Shown one piece after another: positions 57,873-64,000 of a stretch of 64,000 bases of DNA. Made by a program: the position numbers and the translations under genes. Origin of the DNA: Herbidospora mongoliensis (GTDB lineage Bacteria > Actinomycetota > Actinomycetes > Streptosporangiales > Streptosporangiaceae); contig NZ_BBXD01000023.1 of assembly GCF_001570545.1 (NCBI RefSeq), positions 124,001 through 188,000 on the forward strand. The letters run 5' to 3'. Numbering within the stretch: the first letter of the stretch is position 1; every line of letters starts with the position of its first letter. The notes below the pieces were generated by a model that had not been told where the DNA came from, ran no database searches, and saw only the letters and a program-made list of their open reading frames with translations.

Positions 57873-58054
57873 TTCGAACGCTAATCCGACTGAAGATCCG
57901 CCGAACTCGGTGGATCATGAAGATGAGGCGCAAAGGGCGACGTCAGCGCCGTCGCCCGTGCTCCCACCCCCGACATGACCCGCCCGAGCAGATCGGCCCC
58001 ACCGTATTCGAACATTGTTCGAATTGCGGCGAACCGCGCATACGACGGACCTGA
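57869..58054 (+). CDS. small basic zinc-ribbon-like protein
   Basis: 61 residues from GTG 57869. A very Arg/Lys-rich first half (RLKIRRTRWIMKMRRKGRRQRRR) is followed by CSHPRHD..EHCSNCGEPRIRRT, a possible C-H/C-C zinc site. The GTGA overlap supports expression. TTCGAA-containing repeats flank it (57861-57880 and 58007-58023). Confidence 0.45.
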   Translation: MIRTLIRLKIRRTRWIMKMRRKGRRQRRRPCSHPRHDPPEQIGPTVFEHCSNCGEPRIRRT

Positions 58055-58068
58055 CCGAGGAGGGCGCC

Positions 58069-58395
58069 GTGCGGCCCACCCGACACGACCTGACCGACTG
58101 CCCCAACCTCTGCGGAGAACGAATCCTCTGGACCCGTACGGAGTACGGCGAGCGGATGGCCGTCGACGCCGAGCCGGACCCCGCCGGCAATCAGGCGTGC
58201 ATGCGCGACGGGCTCGGCCGCTGGGTGTCGCGCTCCCTCACCAGCCCCGGCGCCCTGGCCCCGGCGAAGGTCGAACACACCTACAAGCCCCACTTCCGCA
58301 AGGGAGGGTGCGCCGCGCTGGCTGACGTCCAGCTGACGCTCCCCGGCCTGCCCGCCGTCGCCCGCCCGAGCCGCCGACGACGCGCCCGACGCTGA
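58069..58395 (+). CDS. Cys-containing phage hypothetical protein
   Basis: 108 residues from GTG 58069 with a GAGGAGG site. DCPNLCGERILWTRTEYGERMAVDAEPDPAGNQACMRDGLGRWVSR and HTYKPHFRKGGCAAL place four Cys and two His in a plausible zinc-binding arrangement. The tail is Arg-rich. The pattern (CP..C, L.T....G..m.vD..P) is often seen in actinophage proteins of unknown role. Confidence 0.55.
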   Translation: MRPTRHDLTDCPNLCGERILWTRTEYGERMAVDAEPDPAGNQACMRDGLGRWVSRSLTSPGALAPAKVEHTYKPHFRKGGCAALADVQLTLPGLPAVARPSRRRRARR

Positions 58396-58406
58396 ACAGG
58401 AACGCC

Positions 58407-58709
58407 ATGACACCCGACGAGATCCGCGACATGGAGATGCACCTCCGGTACGGGACCGCCCAGGTTCCACTCGAAGACATCCTCCGCATGATCACCGAGT
58501 ACCACCGACTGCGAGAGCGCCACGAGGACCTCGGCCGCGACCGTGACCGCTACCGCCAGGCGGCCGAGCAGATCCACACGATCACCGGCGGCGGCGGCCC
58601 GCTCCCGCCGGAATGGGGCCTGCCCTGGAAGCTCCGCGCGCTGCGTGCCGAGGCCGAGCTCCAGGCCCGGCCCGCCGCCCTGACCGCAGAGGAGAAGCTC
58701 GGTGGGTAA
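58407..58709 (+). CDS. phage hypothetical protein
   Basis: 100 residues. Amphipathic helices dominate (TPDEIRDMEMHLRYGTAQVPLEDILRMITEYHRLRERHEDLGRDRDRYRQAAEQ). No family recognised. Overlaps the next GTG by 8 bases. Confidence 0.5.
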   Translation: MTPDEIRDMEMHLRYGTAQVPLEDILRMITEYHRLRERHEDLGRDRDRYRQAAEQIHTITGGGGPLPPEWGLPWKLRALRAEAELQARPAALTAEEKLGG

Positions 58710-59094
58710 GGCACCCAAGACCACCTCAGAGGAGATCGAAGAACTGCGCGCCGCGATCCGCGAAGGGCATGAGCTCCTCAAGGACCTGCGAACGGCCCAC
58801 AAGGATCTCCGAACGCTGCAGGCCGAGGTCGTCGGGTTGATCGACGGCATCCCCGCGAAGGTCGACGCGCGGATCGTGGCTGCGGTCACCAAAGGGCTGG
58901 AGACCCTGGGGGACCAGACGAAGCAGGCCATGGAGAAGAACGTCGAGAAGGTCGCGCGCGAGTTCGACCGCCTGCAGGAAATCTTCACCGGCACGGACCC
59001 CCAATCCCGCCGGGAGGGCAAGGCCAGTCTGGAGAACATGCTCATCGAGCGTCGCGACCTCATCCGGCTTCGCGCCCAGGGCATGGCGCCATGA
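58702..59094 (+). CDS. coiled-coil phage protein
   Basis: 130 residues from GTG 58702. Nearly all heptad-like helix: SEEIEELRAAIREGHELLKDLRTAHKDLRTLQAEVVGLID..TLGDQTKQAMEKNVEKVAREFDRLQEIF. No catalytic motif. Probably oligomeric. ATGA overlap with the next gene. Confidence 0.55.
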   Translation: MGKAPKTTSEEIEELRAAIREGHELLKDLRTAHKDLRTLQAEVVGLIDGIPAKVDARIVAAVTKGLETLGDQTKQAMEKNVEKVAREFDRLQEIFTGTDPQSRREGKASLENMLIERRDLIRLRAQGMAP

Positions 59095-59297
59095 ACCGTC
59101 CCCTGCCCCCGCCCCGGGCTGGCGGCCGGCGGTGCGGCTTCGACACAGCATGCGGGCAGGCCTCGACCGGATGGCTATGGGTGCGCGGTAACCCCACCTG
59201 GACCCCGGTGTGTCTCGGCCACCGAGGCCCGCCCGCCGCGCTCCGCACCGGTGACTACGTCCCCGACATCGCCGCCGTCCCGCGCGCCGACCGATAG
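59091..59297 (+). CDS. small Cys/His phage protein
   Basis: 68 residues. RRCGFDTACGQASTGWLWVRGNPTWTPVCLGHRG contains three Cys and one His in a compact, possibly zinc-binding, arrangement. No family recognised. ATGA overlap upstream supports it. Confidence 0.45.
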   Translation: MNRPLPPPRAGGRRCGFDTACGQASTGWLWVRGNPTWTPVCLGHRGPPAALRTGDYVPDIAAVPRADR

Positions 59298-59325
59298 GAC
59301 CTCAGCATGATCTACAGAGCACTGA

Positions 59326-59958
59326 GTGGCTGACCAGACCGACATCGGCGCCCTGGTCGCCGAGCTGCAAGACCTGCTCGAAGAGGTTGAGGCCCTCCTC
59401 CCCGAGCAGATGGGCGACGCCTCACGGGGGACGACCACCCACCACAAGGTGAGCGGGTCGCCCGCGCCGTGGCATCCCGAGGCCGGGATGGTCCTCATGG
59501 TCATCCATCAGGAGGCCCGCCGCCTGGAGGCCTCGCTCCGCTTGGTCGTCGCCGGCCACCCCGGCCAACGCCGCGGCGGTAGCGACGCGAACACCGCCGC
59601 GGCGTTGAACGCGATCACCCACCTGGTTCACGGTGTCCCGCGCGAGGCCGCCTCGGCCGCCCGGCGGATCATCGAGCGGTGGATCCGCTCCGCCCGGCAG
59701 ATCCGGGACATCGGGCTGGAGGAGCCGTGGGTGCCGGTCCCCGTCCCGCACGGCGCCGTGCCGCCGAGCTGCCCGTACTGCCAGACCTACGGGCTGCGCA
59801 TGCGGGGCCTGGAGCAGCGGATCCGGTGCATCAACCCGCACTGCTGGGACCGCGAAGATCATCGTCCGGAAGGCAGACTGGTGAAGAGCAACCTGAACGG
59901 CGACTCCACGATCCAGTGGGCCGATGGGCGGGTGACCTACCGGAGGGACTGGGCCTGA
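59326..59958 (+). CDS. zinc-ribbon phage protein
   Basis: 210 residues from GTG 59326. The N-terminus is helical (IGALVAELQDLLEEVEALLPEQ). A middle HxE-containing helical region (MVLMVIHQEARRLEASLRLVV) follows. The C-terminal zinc ribbon is CPYCQTYGLRMRGLEQRIRCINPHCWD. This layout is common in actinophage early genes; function unknown. TGATG overlap with the next gene. Confidence 0.6.
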   Translation: MADQTDIGALVAELQDLLEEVEALLPEQMGDASRGTTTHHKVSGSPAPWHPEAGMVLMVIHQEARRLEASLRLVVAGHPGQRRGGSDANTAAALNAITHLVHGVPREAASAARRIIERWIRSARQIRDIGLEEPWVPVPVPHGAVPPSCPYCQTYGLRMRGLEQRIRCINPHCWDREDHRPEGRLVKSNLNGDSTIQWADGRVTYRRDWA

Positions 59959-60176
59959 TGACCGTGTTGGGGTGGACCCTGGAAGACGCCGTCGCCATGC
60001 TCCACCCCGCCATGACGGGGCCCGAGGTCCGCGCCCTCGTCATGCTGTTCGGGCTCAGCCCGATCGGTCACCGCACGATCGGACGCGGCCGGCCCCCGGC
60101 CGTCTACGACATCGGACAGCTCCTGCAGGCCCACGCCGCCGTGATCTCCACCCGCTCTCGCCAGCCCGCCAGTTGA
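59958..60176 (+). CDS. phage hypothetical protein with HTH-like character
   Basis: 72 residues. WTLEDAVAMLHPAMTGPEVRALVMLFGLSPIGHRTIGRGRPPAVYDIGQLLQAHAAV resembles a short DNA-binding module that reads a 'G.RGRP..Y' basic loop. Last gene before the terminator at 60227. Function unknown. Confidence 0.5.
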   Translation: MTVLGWTLEDAVAMLHPAMTGPEVRALVMLFGLSPIGHRTIGRGRPPAVYDIGQLLQAHAAVISTRSRQPAS

Positions 60177-60226
60177 CGATCAGCTTATTTACCTGGCTTA
60201 ATTCGTCCTACCACCCCTATGTCTGC

Positions 60227-60247
60227 AGCCCGGCCGTGCGCCGGGCT
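60227..60247 (+). terminator. terminator between early and tail-fibre modules
   Basis: AGCCCGGC-cgtgc-GCCGGGCT followed by TTC, 51 bp after the last early gene. It sits in a 169-bp gap (60177-60345), whose first part is lower in G+C and may also hold a late promoter. Confidence 0.65.
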
Positions 60248-60345
60248 TTCGCGTTTCCCCGCCTCTTCGTGAGGCTCCCATGTTCGTCGCGGGCGGGCTC
60301 TTGAGGGTGCGGCCTGCCCGCGATCCCACCCGGGAGGTACACCCC

Positions 60346-60615
60346 ATGCCCATCCACGTGTGGCTCGGCAACCGCCAGGCCGTTCACAAAGACGACCGGC
60401 AGGCCCTCCCCGGCAAGCGCTGCACGGTCGTCGCCATCCGCGAGGACGCCTCGCTGCTGGACGCCGCGACCGACATCACCCACCCGAAGGGCGTCTGGGC
60501 CGCGCACTCCGACGCCCCCGCGCCGGCCTGGGTCGCCTCGACCGATCCGGCCCTCGCCCAGCTGCTCGCCGACCACTACGGCTGTGAGCTCCGAGACCCC
60601 GACCCGGAGGCCTGA
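60346..60615 (+). CDS. phage hypothetical protein, tail-module associated
   Basis: 89 residues from ATG 60346 with a GGGAGG site. MPIHVWLGNRQAVHKDDRQALPGKRCTVVAIREDASLLDAATDITHPKGVWAAHSDAPAPAWVASTDPALAQLL shows no recognised domain. It directly precedes the tail-fibre-type genes and probably belongs to the same transcript. A longer frame from 60280 lacks support. Confidence 0.55.
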   Translation: MPIHVWLGNRQAVHKDDRQALPGKRCTVVAIREDASLLDAATDITHPKGVWAAHSDAPAPAWVASTDPALAQLLADHYGCELRDPDPEA

Positions 60616-60617
60616 CC

Positions 60618-61010
60618 ATGCTGACCACCGCCGGCCGCGACATGATCGCCGACTCCATCGGCAAGGCCGCCAGCCGCCCGGCCGTCGCCGAGTACATGGC
60701 CCTGACCGCCAACAGCTCCGCACCCTCGGCCGGGAACACCACCCTCACGGGCGAGATCACCACCGGCGGCGGCGGCCTGATCCGCGCGGCCGCCACCTAC
60801 GCCCATACCGGCGGCGCCGCGACCTACACCCTGACCAAGACGTTCACGGCCAACGGGTCCGACTCCCTGCCGGTGACGGTCGCCAAGGTCGGGATCTTCA
60901 ACGCGAGCAGCTCCGGCACGATGGTGTGGGAGACCCTGCTCGGCGCCACCGCCACCCTGTCGGCCAGCGGCGACCAGCTCACCGTCACCCAGACCGTGAC
61001 CCTGTCCTAA
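60618..61010 (+). CDS. phage tail-fibre-type structural protein
   Basis: 130 residues. TTAGRDMIADSIGKAASRPAVAEYMALTANSSAPSAGNTTLTGEITTGGGGLIRAAATYAHTGGAATYTLTKTFTANGSD..VAKVGIFNASSSGTMVWETLL is beta-rich and Thr/Gly-rich. The KVGIFNAS..G.M.. block recurs in minor tail and tail-fibre proteins of actinophages. Starts 2 bp after the previous stop. Confidence 0.65.
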   Translation: MLTTAGRDMIADSIGKAASRPAVAEYMALTANSSAPSAGNTTLTGEITTGGGGLIRAAATYAHTGGAATYTLTKTFTANGSDSLPVTVAKVGIFNASSSGTMVWETLLGATATLSASGDQLTVTQTVTLS

Positions 61011-61034
61011 CGCCGCCTCACCGGGGAGGGCTGC

Positions 61035-63059
61035 GTGGGACTCGAATACGTCTCGGGTAACACCGCCGGCGGGAACACCGCGACGCTCAACGTCGCCTGG
61101 CCCACCGCCGGAGGTGCCCCGGCCGCCGACGACGTGGCCATCATCTGGTGGTCCTCCTCCAGCGGGAACACCGTCACCGACCCGGCGGGCTGGTCCCTGG
61201 GCGGGAGCCAGAACAGCGCCCAGGGATCTCTCAGATTCCGGTGCATCCACAAGGTGTGCACCGGCAGCGAGAGCGGCAACATCCCGCTGGTCATGAACGG
61301 CACCAACCGCCAGTCCGCCGTTCTGGAGATCTACCGAGGCGCGGCGCCCGTCGGCTACTTCGACGCGCTGACCTTCCGCCAGGAGACCTCGACCCCGACC
61401 GCCACCCACACCCACCCGGCGGTCACCCCGACCGTCGACGGCTGCAGCATCATCTCCGCCCTGGGCGAGCGCCAGTCGACCGGGTCGAACAACGTGACCC
61501 CGCCGTCCGGCTACACCGAGCGAGGCGACACGCTCGCCCTCGCCAACGGGTCCGGCGGCACCATCACCGAGGCCGCTGACGACGGCCTGGCCACGGTCAA
61601 CCCCGCGACCGTCCCCGTCACCCCGCCCGCGTCGGTGTGCTCGGTCTCCTCCTCCGGCGTCGTCACCGCGTCCCTGGCGCTGCTCGCCGCCGACGACGGC
61701 GGCGGCGGCCCGGCCGAACGCGACGCGGCCGACACCCTCACCGCGGCCGACGCCGTGACGCGCTCGGTTACGCTGGCCCGCGCCGCATCCGACACCGTCA
61801 CCTCGGCCGACGTGTCCACCGGCGTGGCCACCGCCGCGCGAGCAGCCGCCGACACCGTCTCGGCCGCCGACGAGGCGACCGCCCTCGTCACCCAGGGCCT
61901 GGACGCGGCCGACGCGATCGCGGCCACCGACACCGCAGTGTCGACCACGGTCACCGCCCGCGCTGCCGGCGACGCCCTGGCGGCCGCCGACACCGCGACC
62001 GGCTCGGCCGTCCAAGCCCGCTCGATCGCCGACACGGTCACGGCCGACGACGCCGTCTCGACCTCGGCCGCGCCTCTGGAGCGCGCGGCCGCCGACGCGA
62101 TCGCGGCCACCGACGCCCCGGCGTCGACCACGACCACCGCTCGCGCTGCCGGCGACACCCTGACCGCCGGCGACACCGTCTCGACCGCCGCCGCGCCCCT
62201 TGACCGCGCGGCCGCCGACGCGATCGCGGCCACCGACACCACGGCGTCGACCACCACGGCCGCCCGCGCTGCCGGCGACGCGCTGGCGGCCGCCGACACC
62301 GCGACCGGCTCGGCCGTCCAAGCCCGCTCGATCGCCGACGCGCTGGCCGTCGCCGACGAAGCCTCGACCGCGTCGACCCCGCTGGCCCGCGACGCCCTCG
62401 ACACGCTCACGGCTACCGACGCGACGGTCGCATCCCGCACCGCGCCCAGAGCTCTCGTCGACCAGCTGGCCGTCGCCGACGTCGCCGCGCCCACGACCAC
62501 CACCGCCCGCTCGGCCGCCGACGCGGTCACGGCCGGCGACACCGTTTCCACCGCGGCGCCTCTGGAGCGCGCGGCCGCCGACACGGCCACGATCGCCGAC
62601 ACCGCGGCGGCCTCCGTGCTCCGCGTCCGGGCCGTCGCCGACGAGCTGGCCGTCGCCGACGTCGCCGTCTCGGCCCTCACCATCGGGCGGGCCGCCAGCG
62701 ATACGACCACCGCCGTCGACGCCACGACCCGCTCGGCCGCCACCGCCCGCGCGGCCGCCGACGGCCTGGCCCTGGCCGACCTCGCCGAGCAGCTGTTCAC
62801 GGTCCCCGCCGCGGCCGTCGACGAGCTGGCGGTCACCGACACCGCGACCCGGGCATCCACGCACTGGGCCCGCTCGGCCGTCGACGCCCTGGCCGTCACG
62901 GACGTCGCGAACAGCACCTCCCCAGACACCGCCCTGGAAGTCGTGCTCGGCCCGCCCAGAGCGCGCCCCCTCGATCTCGGCCGACCCGCCGCGCGAGAGC
63001 TCGCGCTCGGCCAGCCCCGGCCGCGCCCTCTCGACCTCGACCCGCCCAGGAGGAGGTAG
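61035..63059 (+). CDS. phage tail-fibre protein with twenty ~20-residue repeats
   Basis: 674 residues from GTG 61035. An N-terminal beta-sandwich (residues 1-225: GLEYVSGNTAGGNTATLNVAWP.., DDVAIIWWSSSSGNTVTDPAGW..) is followed by about twenty tandem units of 20-21 residues (about 228-640) on the theme RAAADALAAADTATGSAVQA. The C-terminus ends in Pro/Arg-rich LDLGRPAARELALG repeats. Two blocks of units (61967-62036 and 62262-62340) are nearly identical in DNA. Probably a trimeric fibre shaft; host-recognition role inferred. Confidence 0.7.
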   Translation: MGLEYVSGNTAGGNTATLNVAWPTAGGAPAADDVAIIWWSSSSGNTVTDPAGWSLGGSQNSAQGSLRFRCIHKVCTGSESGNIPLVMNGTNRQSAVLEIYRGAAPVGYFDALTFRQETSTPTATHTHPAVTPTVDGCSIISALGERQSTGSNNVTPPSGYTERGDTLALANGSGGTITEAADDGLATVNPATVPVTPPASVCSVSSSGVVTASLALLAADDGGGGPAERDAADTLTAADAVTRSVTLARAASDTVTSADVSTGVATAARAAADTVSAADEATALVTQGLDAADAIAATDTAVSTTVTARAAGDALAAADTATGSAVQARSIADTVTADDAVSTSAAPLERAAADAIAATDAPASTTTTARAAGDTLTAGDTVSTAAAPLDRAAADAIAATDTTASTTTAARAAGDALAAADTATGSAVQARSIADALAVADEASTASTPLARDALDTLTATDATVASRTAPRALVDQLAVADVAAPTTTTARSAADAVTAGDTVSTAAPLERAAADTATIADTAAASVLRVRAVADELAVADVAVSALTIGRAASDTTTAVDATTRSAATARAAADGLALADLAEQLFTVPAAAVDELAVTDTATRASTHWARSAVDALAVTDVANSTSPDTALEVVLGPPRARPLDLGRPAARELALGQPRPRPLDLDPPRRR

Positions 63060-63061
63060 CG

Positions 63062-63346
63062 GTGCGCGTGCCCGCCAGCAGCACCGAGGAGATGGTCATC
63101 CCCGCCGGAGGGAACATCGTCGGCCTGCCCGCCGAGGTCGCCTGCCTGCCCACCCGCTACGGACGCGAGCCCGACGACGACGAGTACGAGGATGCGGCCT
63201 GGGACGGCTCCGACATCGTCATCCTGATCGGCCCCGGCTCCCAGCTGGCGGTCACCGCCGGCGACTACGACATCTGGGTGCGCCTCACCGGCCCCAGCTC
63301 CCGCCGGCCGGTCCGCCGCGTGGGCCAGCTCCACGTCGGTCTCTGA
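63062..63346 (+). CDS. phage hypothetical protein, tail module
   Basis: 94 residues from GTG 63062. MVIPAGGNIVGLPAEVACLPTRYGREPDDDEYEDAAWDGSDIVILIGPGSQLAVTAGDYDIWVRLTGPSSRRPVRRVGQL is a small beta-rich domain of the kind found in phage tail-associated proteins. Starts 2 bp after the fibre gene. Confidence 0.55.
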   Translation: MRVPASSTEEMVIPAGGNIVGLPAEVACLPTRYGREPDDDEYEDAAWDGSDIVILIGPGSQLAVTAGDYDIWVRLTGPSSRRPVRRVGQLHVGL

Positions 63347-63376
63347 CCGACCGAACCCTCAACCCTTGGAGGTGAC

Positions 63377-63859
63377 ATGGCCGACTTCGTGTTCAACATC
63401 GCGAAAGGCAGAGTGGGCGAGCTCGTCTGGCGGGTCAAGAACAACGATCCGTCCACCAGCGGTCTGGTGGTCGCGGTCCTGGCCGTGACCGGGCTGGAGA
63501 CCGACGCGGTGCTCAAGGACAAGGACACGCTGTCTGCGGTCCTGGCCGGCACCACCAACGAGCCCACGAACACCGGCTACGTGCGGAAGGTCCTGACCGA
63601 CGTTGACCTGGACGCGGTGGCCCCGGATGACGCCAACGACTGGCTGGCCACCGACATACCCGATCAGGTCTGGCTGGAGGTCCTGGCCGGCACCAACTGG
63701 GCCAAGCTCGTCATCGGGTACGACCCGGACACCACCGGCGGCGCCGACACGGCCATCATCCCGATGACCTGTCAGGACTTCGCCATCGAGCCGGACGGCA
63801 CCGACGTCCTGGCCCAGATCAACGCGGGCGGCTTCTTCCGCGCCCAGGAACCCGCGTAG
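63377..63859 (+). CDS. phage structural-type hypothetical protein
   Basis: 160 residues, ATG with a GGAGG site. DFVFNIAKGRVGELVWRVKNNDPSTSGLVVAVLAVTGLETDAVLKDKDTLSAVLAGTTNEPTNTGYVRKVLTDVDL..PDQVWLEVLAGTNWAKLVIGYDPDTTGG..IIPMTCQDFAIEPDG resembles a conserved actinophage tail-associated family. Function unknown. Confidence 0.6.
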   Translation: MADFVFNIAKGRVGELVWRVKNNDPSTSGLVVAVLAVTGLETDAVLKDKDTLSAVLAGTTNEPTNTGYVRKVLTDVDLDAVAPDDANDWLATDIPDQVWLEVLAGTNWAKLVIGYDPDTTGGADTAIIPMTCQDFAIEPDGTDVLAQINAGGFFRAQEPA

Positions 63860-63865
63860 GCGGCC

Positions 63866-64000
63866 ATGACCACATACACCGTCGACACCAACGGCGACAT
63901 CGCCCTGTCGGCCGCGACCGCGAAGACCGTCCTGTCCTACATCGCGGGCAGCAACGCACCCTTCAAGATCATCGAACTCGAGATCGGGTTCGACGGCACC
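63866..64000 (+). CDS. phage protein, 3' end beyond window
   Basis: Forty-five residues are visible from ATG 63866: MTTYTVDTNGDIALSAATAK, then TVLSYIAGSNAPFKIIELEIGF. The frame is open at the window edge. The opening resembles minor tail proteins and other structural phage proteins that start with a short beta strand. Begins 6 bp after the previous stop. Confidence 0.55.
   Translation, partial: MTTYTVDTNGDIALSAATAKTVLSYIAGSNAPFKIIELEIGFDGT

Larger units (their letters stand above)
47871..64000. mobile_element. prophage or phage-like integrative element in tRNA-Ala (right end outside window)
   Basis: It starts at the 3' end of tRNA-Ala. Adjacent genes are a tyrosine integrase and repressor on the minus strand, then a long plus-strand chain of small genes with ATGA/GTGA/TGATG overlaps, a wHTH replication-type gene and tail-fibre-type genes. 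G+C is similar to the host. Neither terminase, portal nor conjugation genes are seen, so phage versus other element is judged from the tail genes. The distal attachment repeat is not in the window. Confidence 0.75.

Noticed and set aside
61511-63334. 607-codon minus-strand frame (and a 762-codon one starting near 62864)
   Set aside because: Complement of the repetitive tail-fibre gene; long because high G+C repeats exclude stop codons on all frames.

Overview
The window is about 70% G+C, its genes run in short divergent or tightly overlapping groups, and many start with GTG. It carries families typical of filamentous actinomycetes: SigE-type sigma factors, SAV_915-like and FhuF-like proteins, a SepX/GlpR-like divisome protein, MSHR-independent housekeeping genes, ricin-lectin and cellulose-binding secreted proteins. 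A Streptosporangiaceae-like host (Nonomuraea, Streptosporangium or relatives) is the best guess, from general resemblance only.

Region 1 (1-16.7 kb) is a mixed chromosomal stretch. It holds an alpha/beta hydrolase, a FhuF-like and SDR pair with a divergent HxlR regulator, two separate SigE-family sigma genes that each overlap a membrane-anchored beta-propeller-like protein, a VOC/TetR divergent pair with a palindromic operator, a lone CBM2 protein, a TusA-like protein, a chloroperoxidase-like hydrolase, a secreted alanine-rich protein with a collagen-like segment, lysA, a large FAD/[4Fe-4S] oxidoreductase and a HAD phosphatase.

Region 2 (16.6-19.4 kb) is the most interesting part. Two 43-residue peptides with canonical double-glycine leaders lie beside a peptidase-containing ABC transporter with a C39 domain. 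Neither peptide is a standard gene-finder call. Their 21-residue cores share two NYDW motifs and contain no Cys, Ser or Thr, so they cannot be lanthipeptides or thiopeptides. Each of the three genes has CAAG-type direct repeats with an 11-bp period upstream, the arrangement bound by SARP activators. No modifying enzyme is adjacent.

Region 3 (19.4-37.3 kb) holds a PfpI protein, a ThuA/ricin-lectin secreted protein, a cytochrome P450 gene reduced to its two ends but still followed by its TetR and ferredoxin, a secreted 5'-nucleotidase, a HipA-like kinase/DUF3037 pair, a TetR/SDR pair with two identical operators, a two-component system, and a decayed patch (transposase scrap and a frameshifted EACC1-like gene). 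After that come an unusual sigma-like/unknown gene pair, a lipoprotein and tRNA-Arg(CCT).

Region 4 (37.3-47.9 kb) is a conserved housekeeping block: an M15 peptidase, a SAF-domain protein, mtnP, an FmdB-like protein, a K+/H+ antiporter, 5-formyl-THF cyclo-ligase, galU, moeA-moaC-mog, a GNAT acetyltransferase, a sepX-like gene and tRNA-Ala(CGC).

Region 5 (47.9-64 kb, open at the right edge) is an integrated prophage or phage-like element in tRNA-Ala. A tyrosine integrase, an unknown gene and a repressor read left; a long chain of overlapping small genes reads right, including a wHTH replication-type protein. A terminator near 60.2 kb separates it from tail-fibre-type genes, one of which has twenty ~20-residue repeats. 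One early gene is broken by a 7-bp tandem duplication. No terminase, portal or capsid gene is visible, so the element must continue beyond the window.
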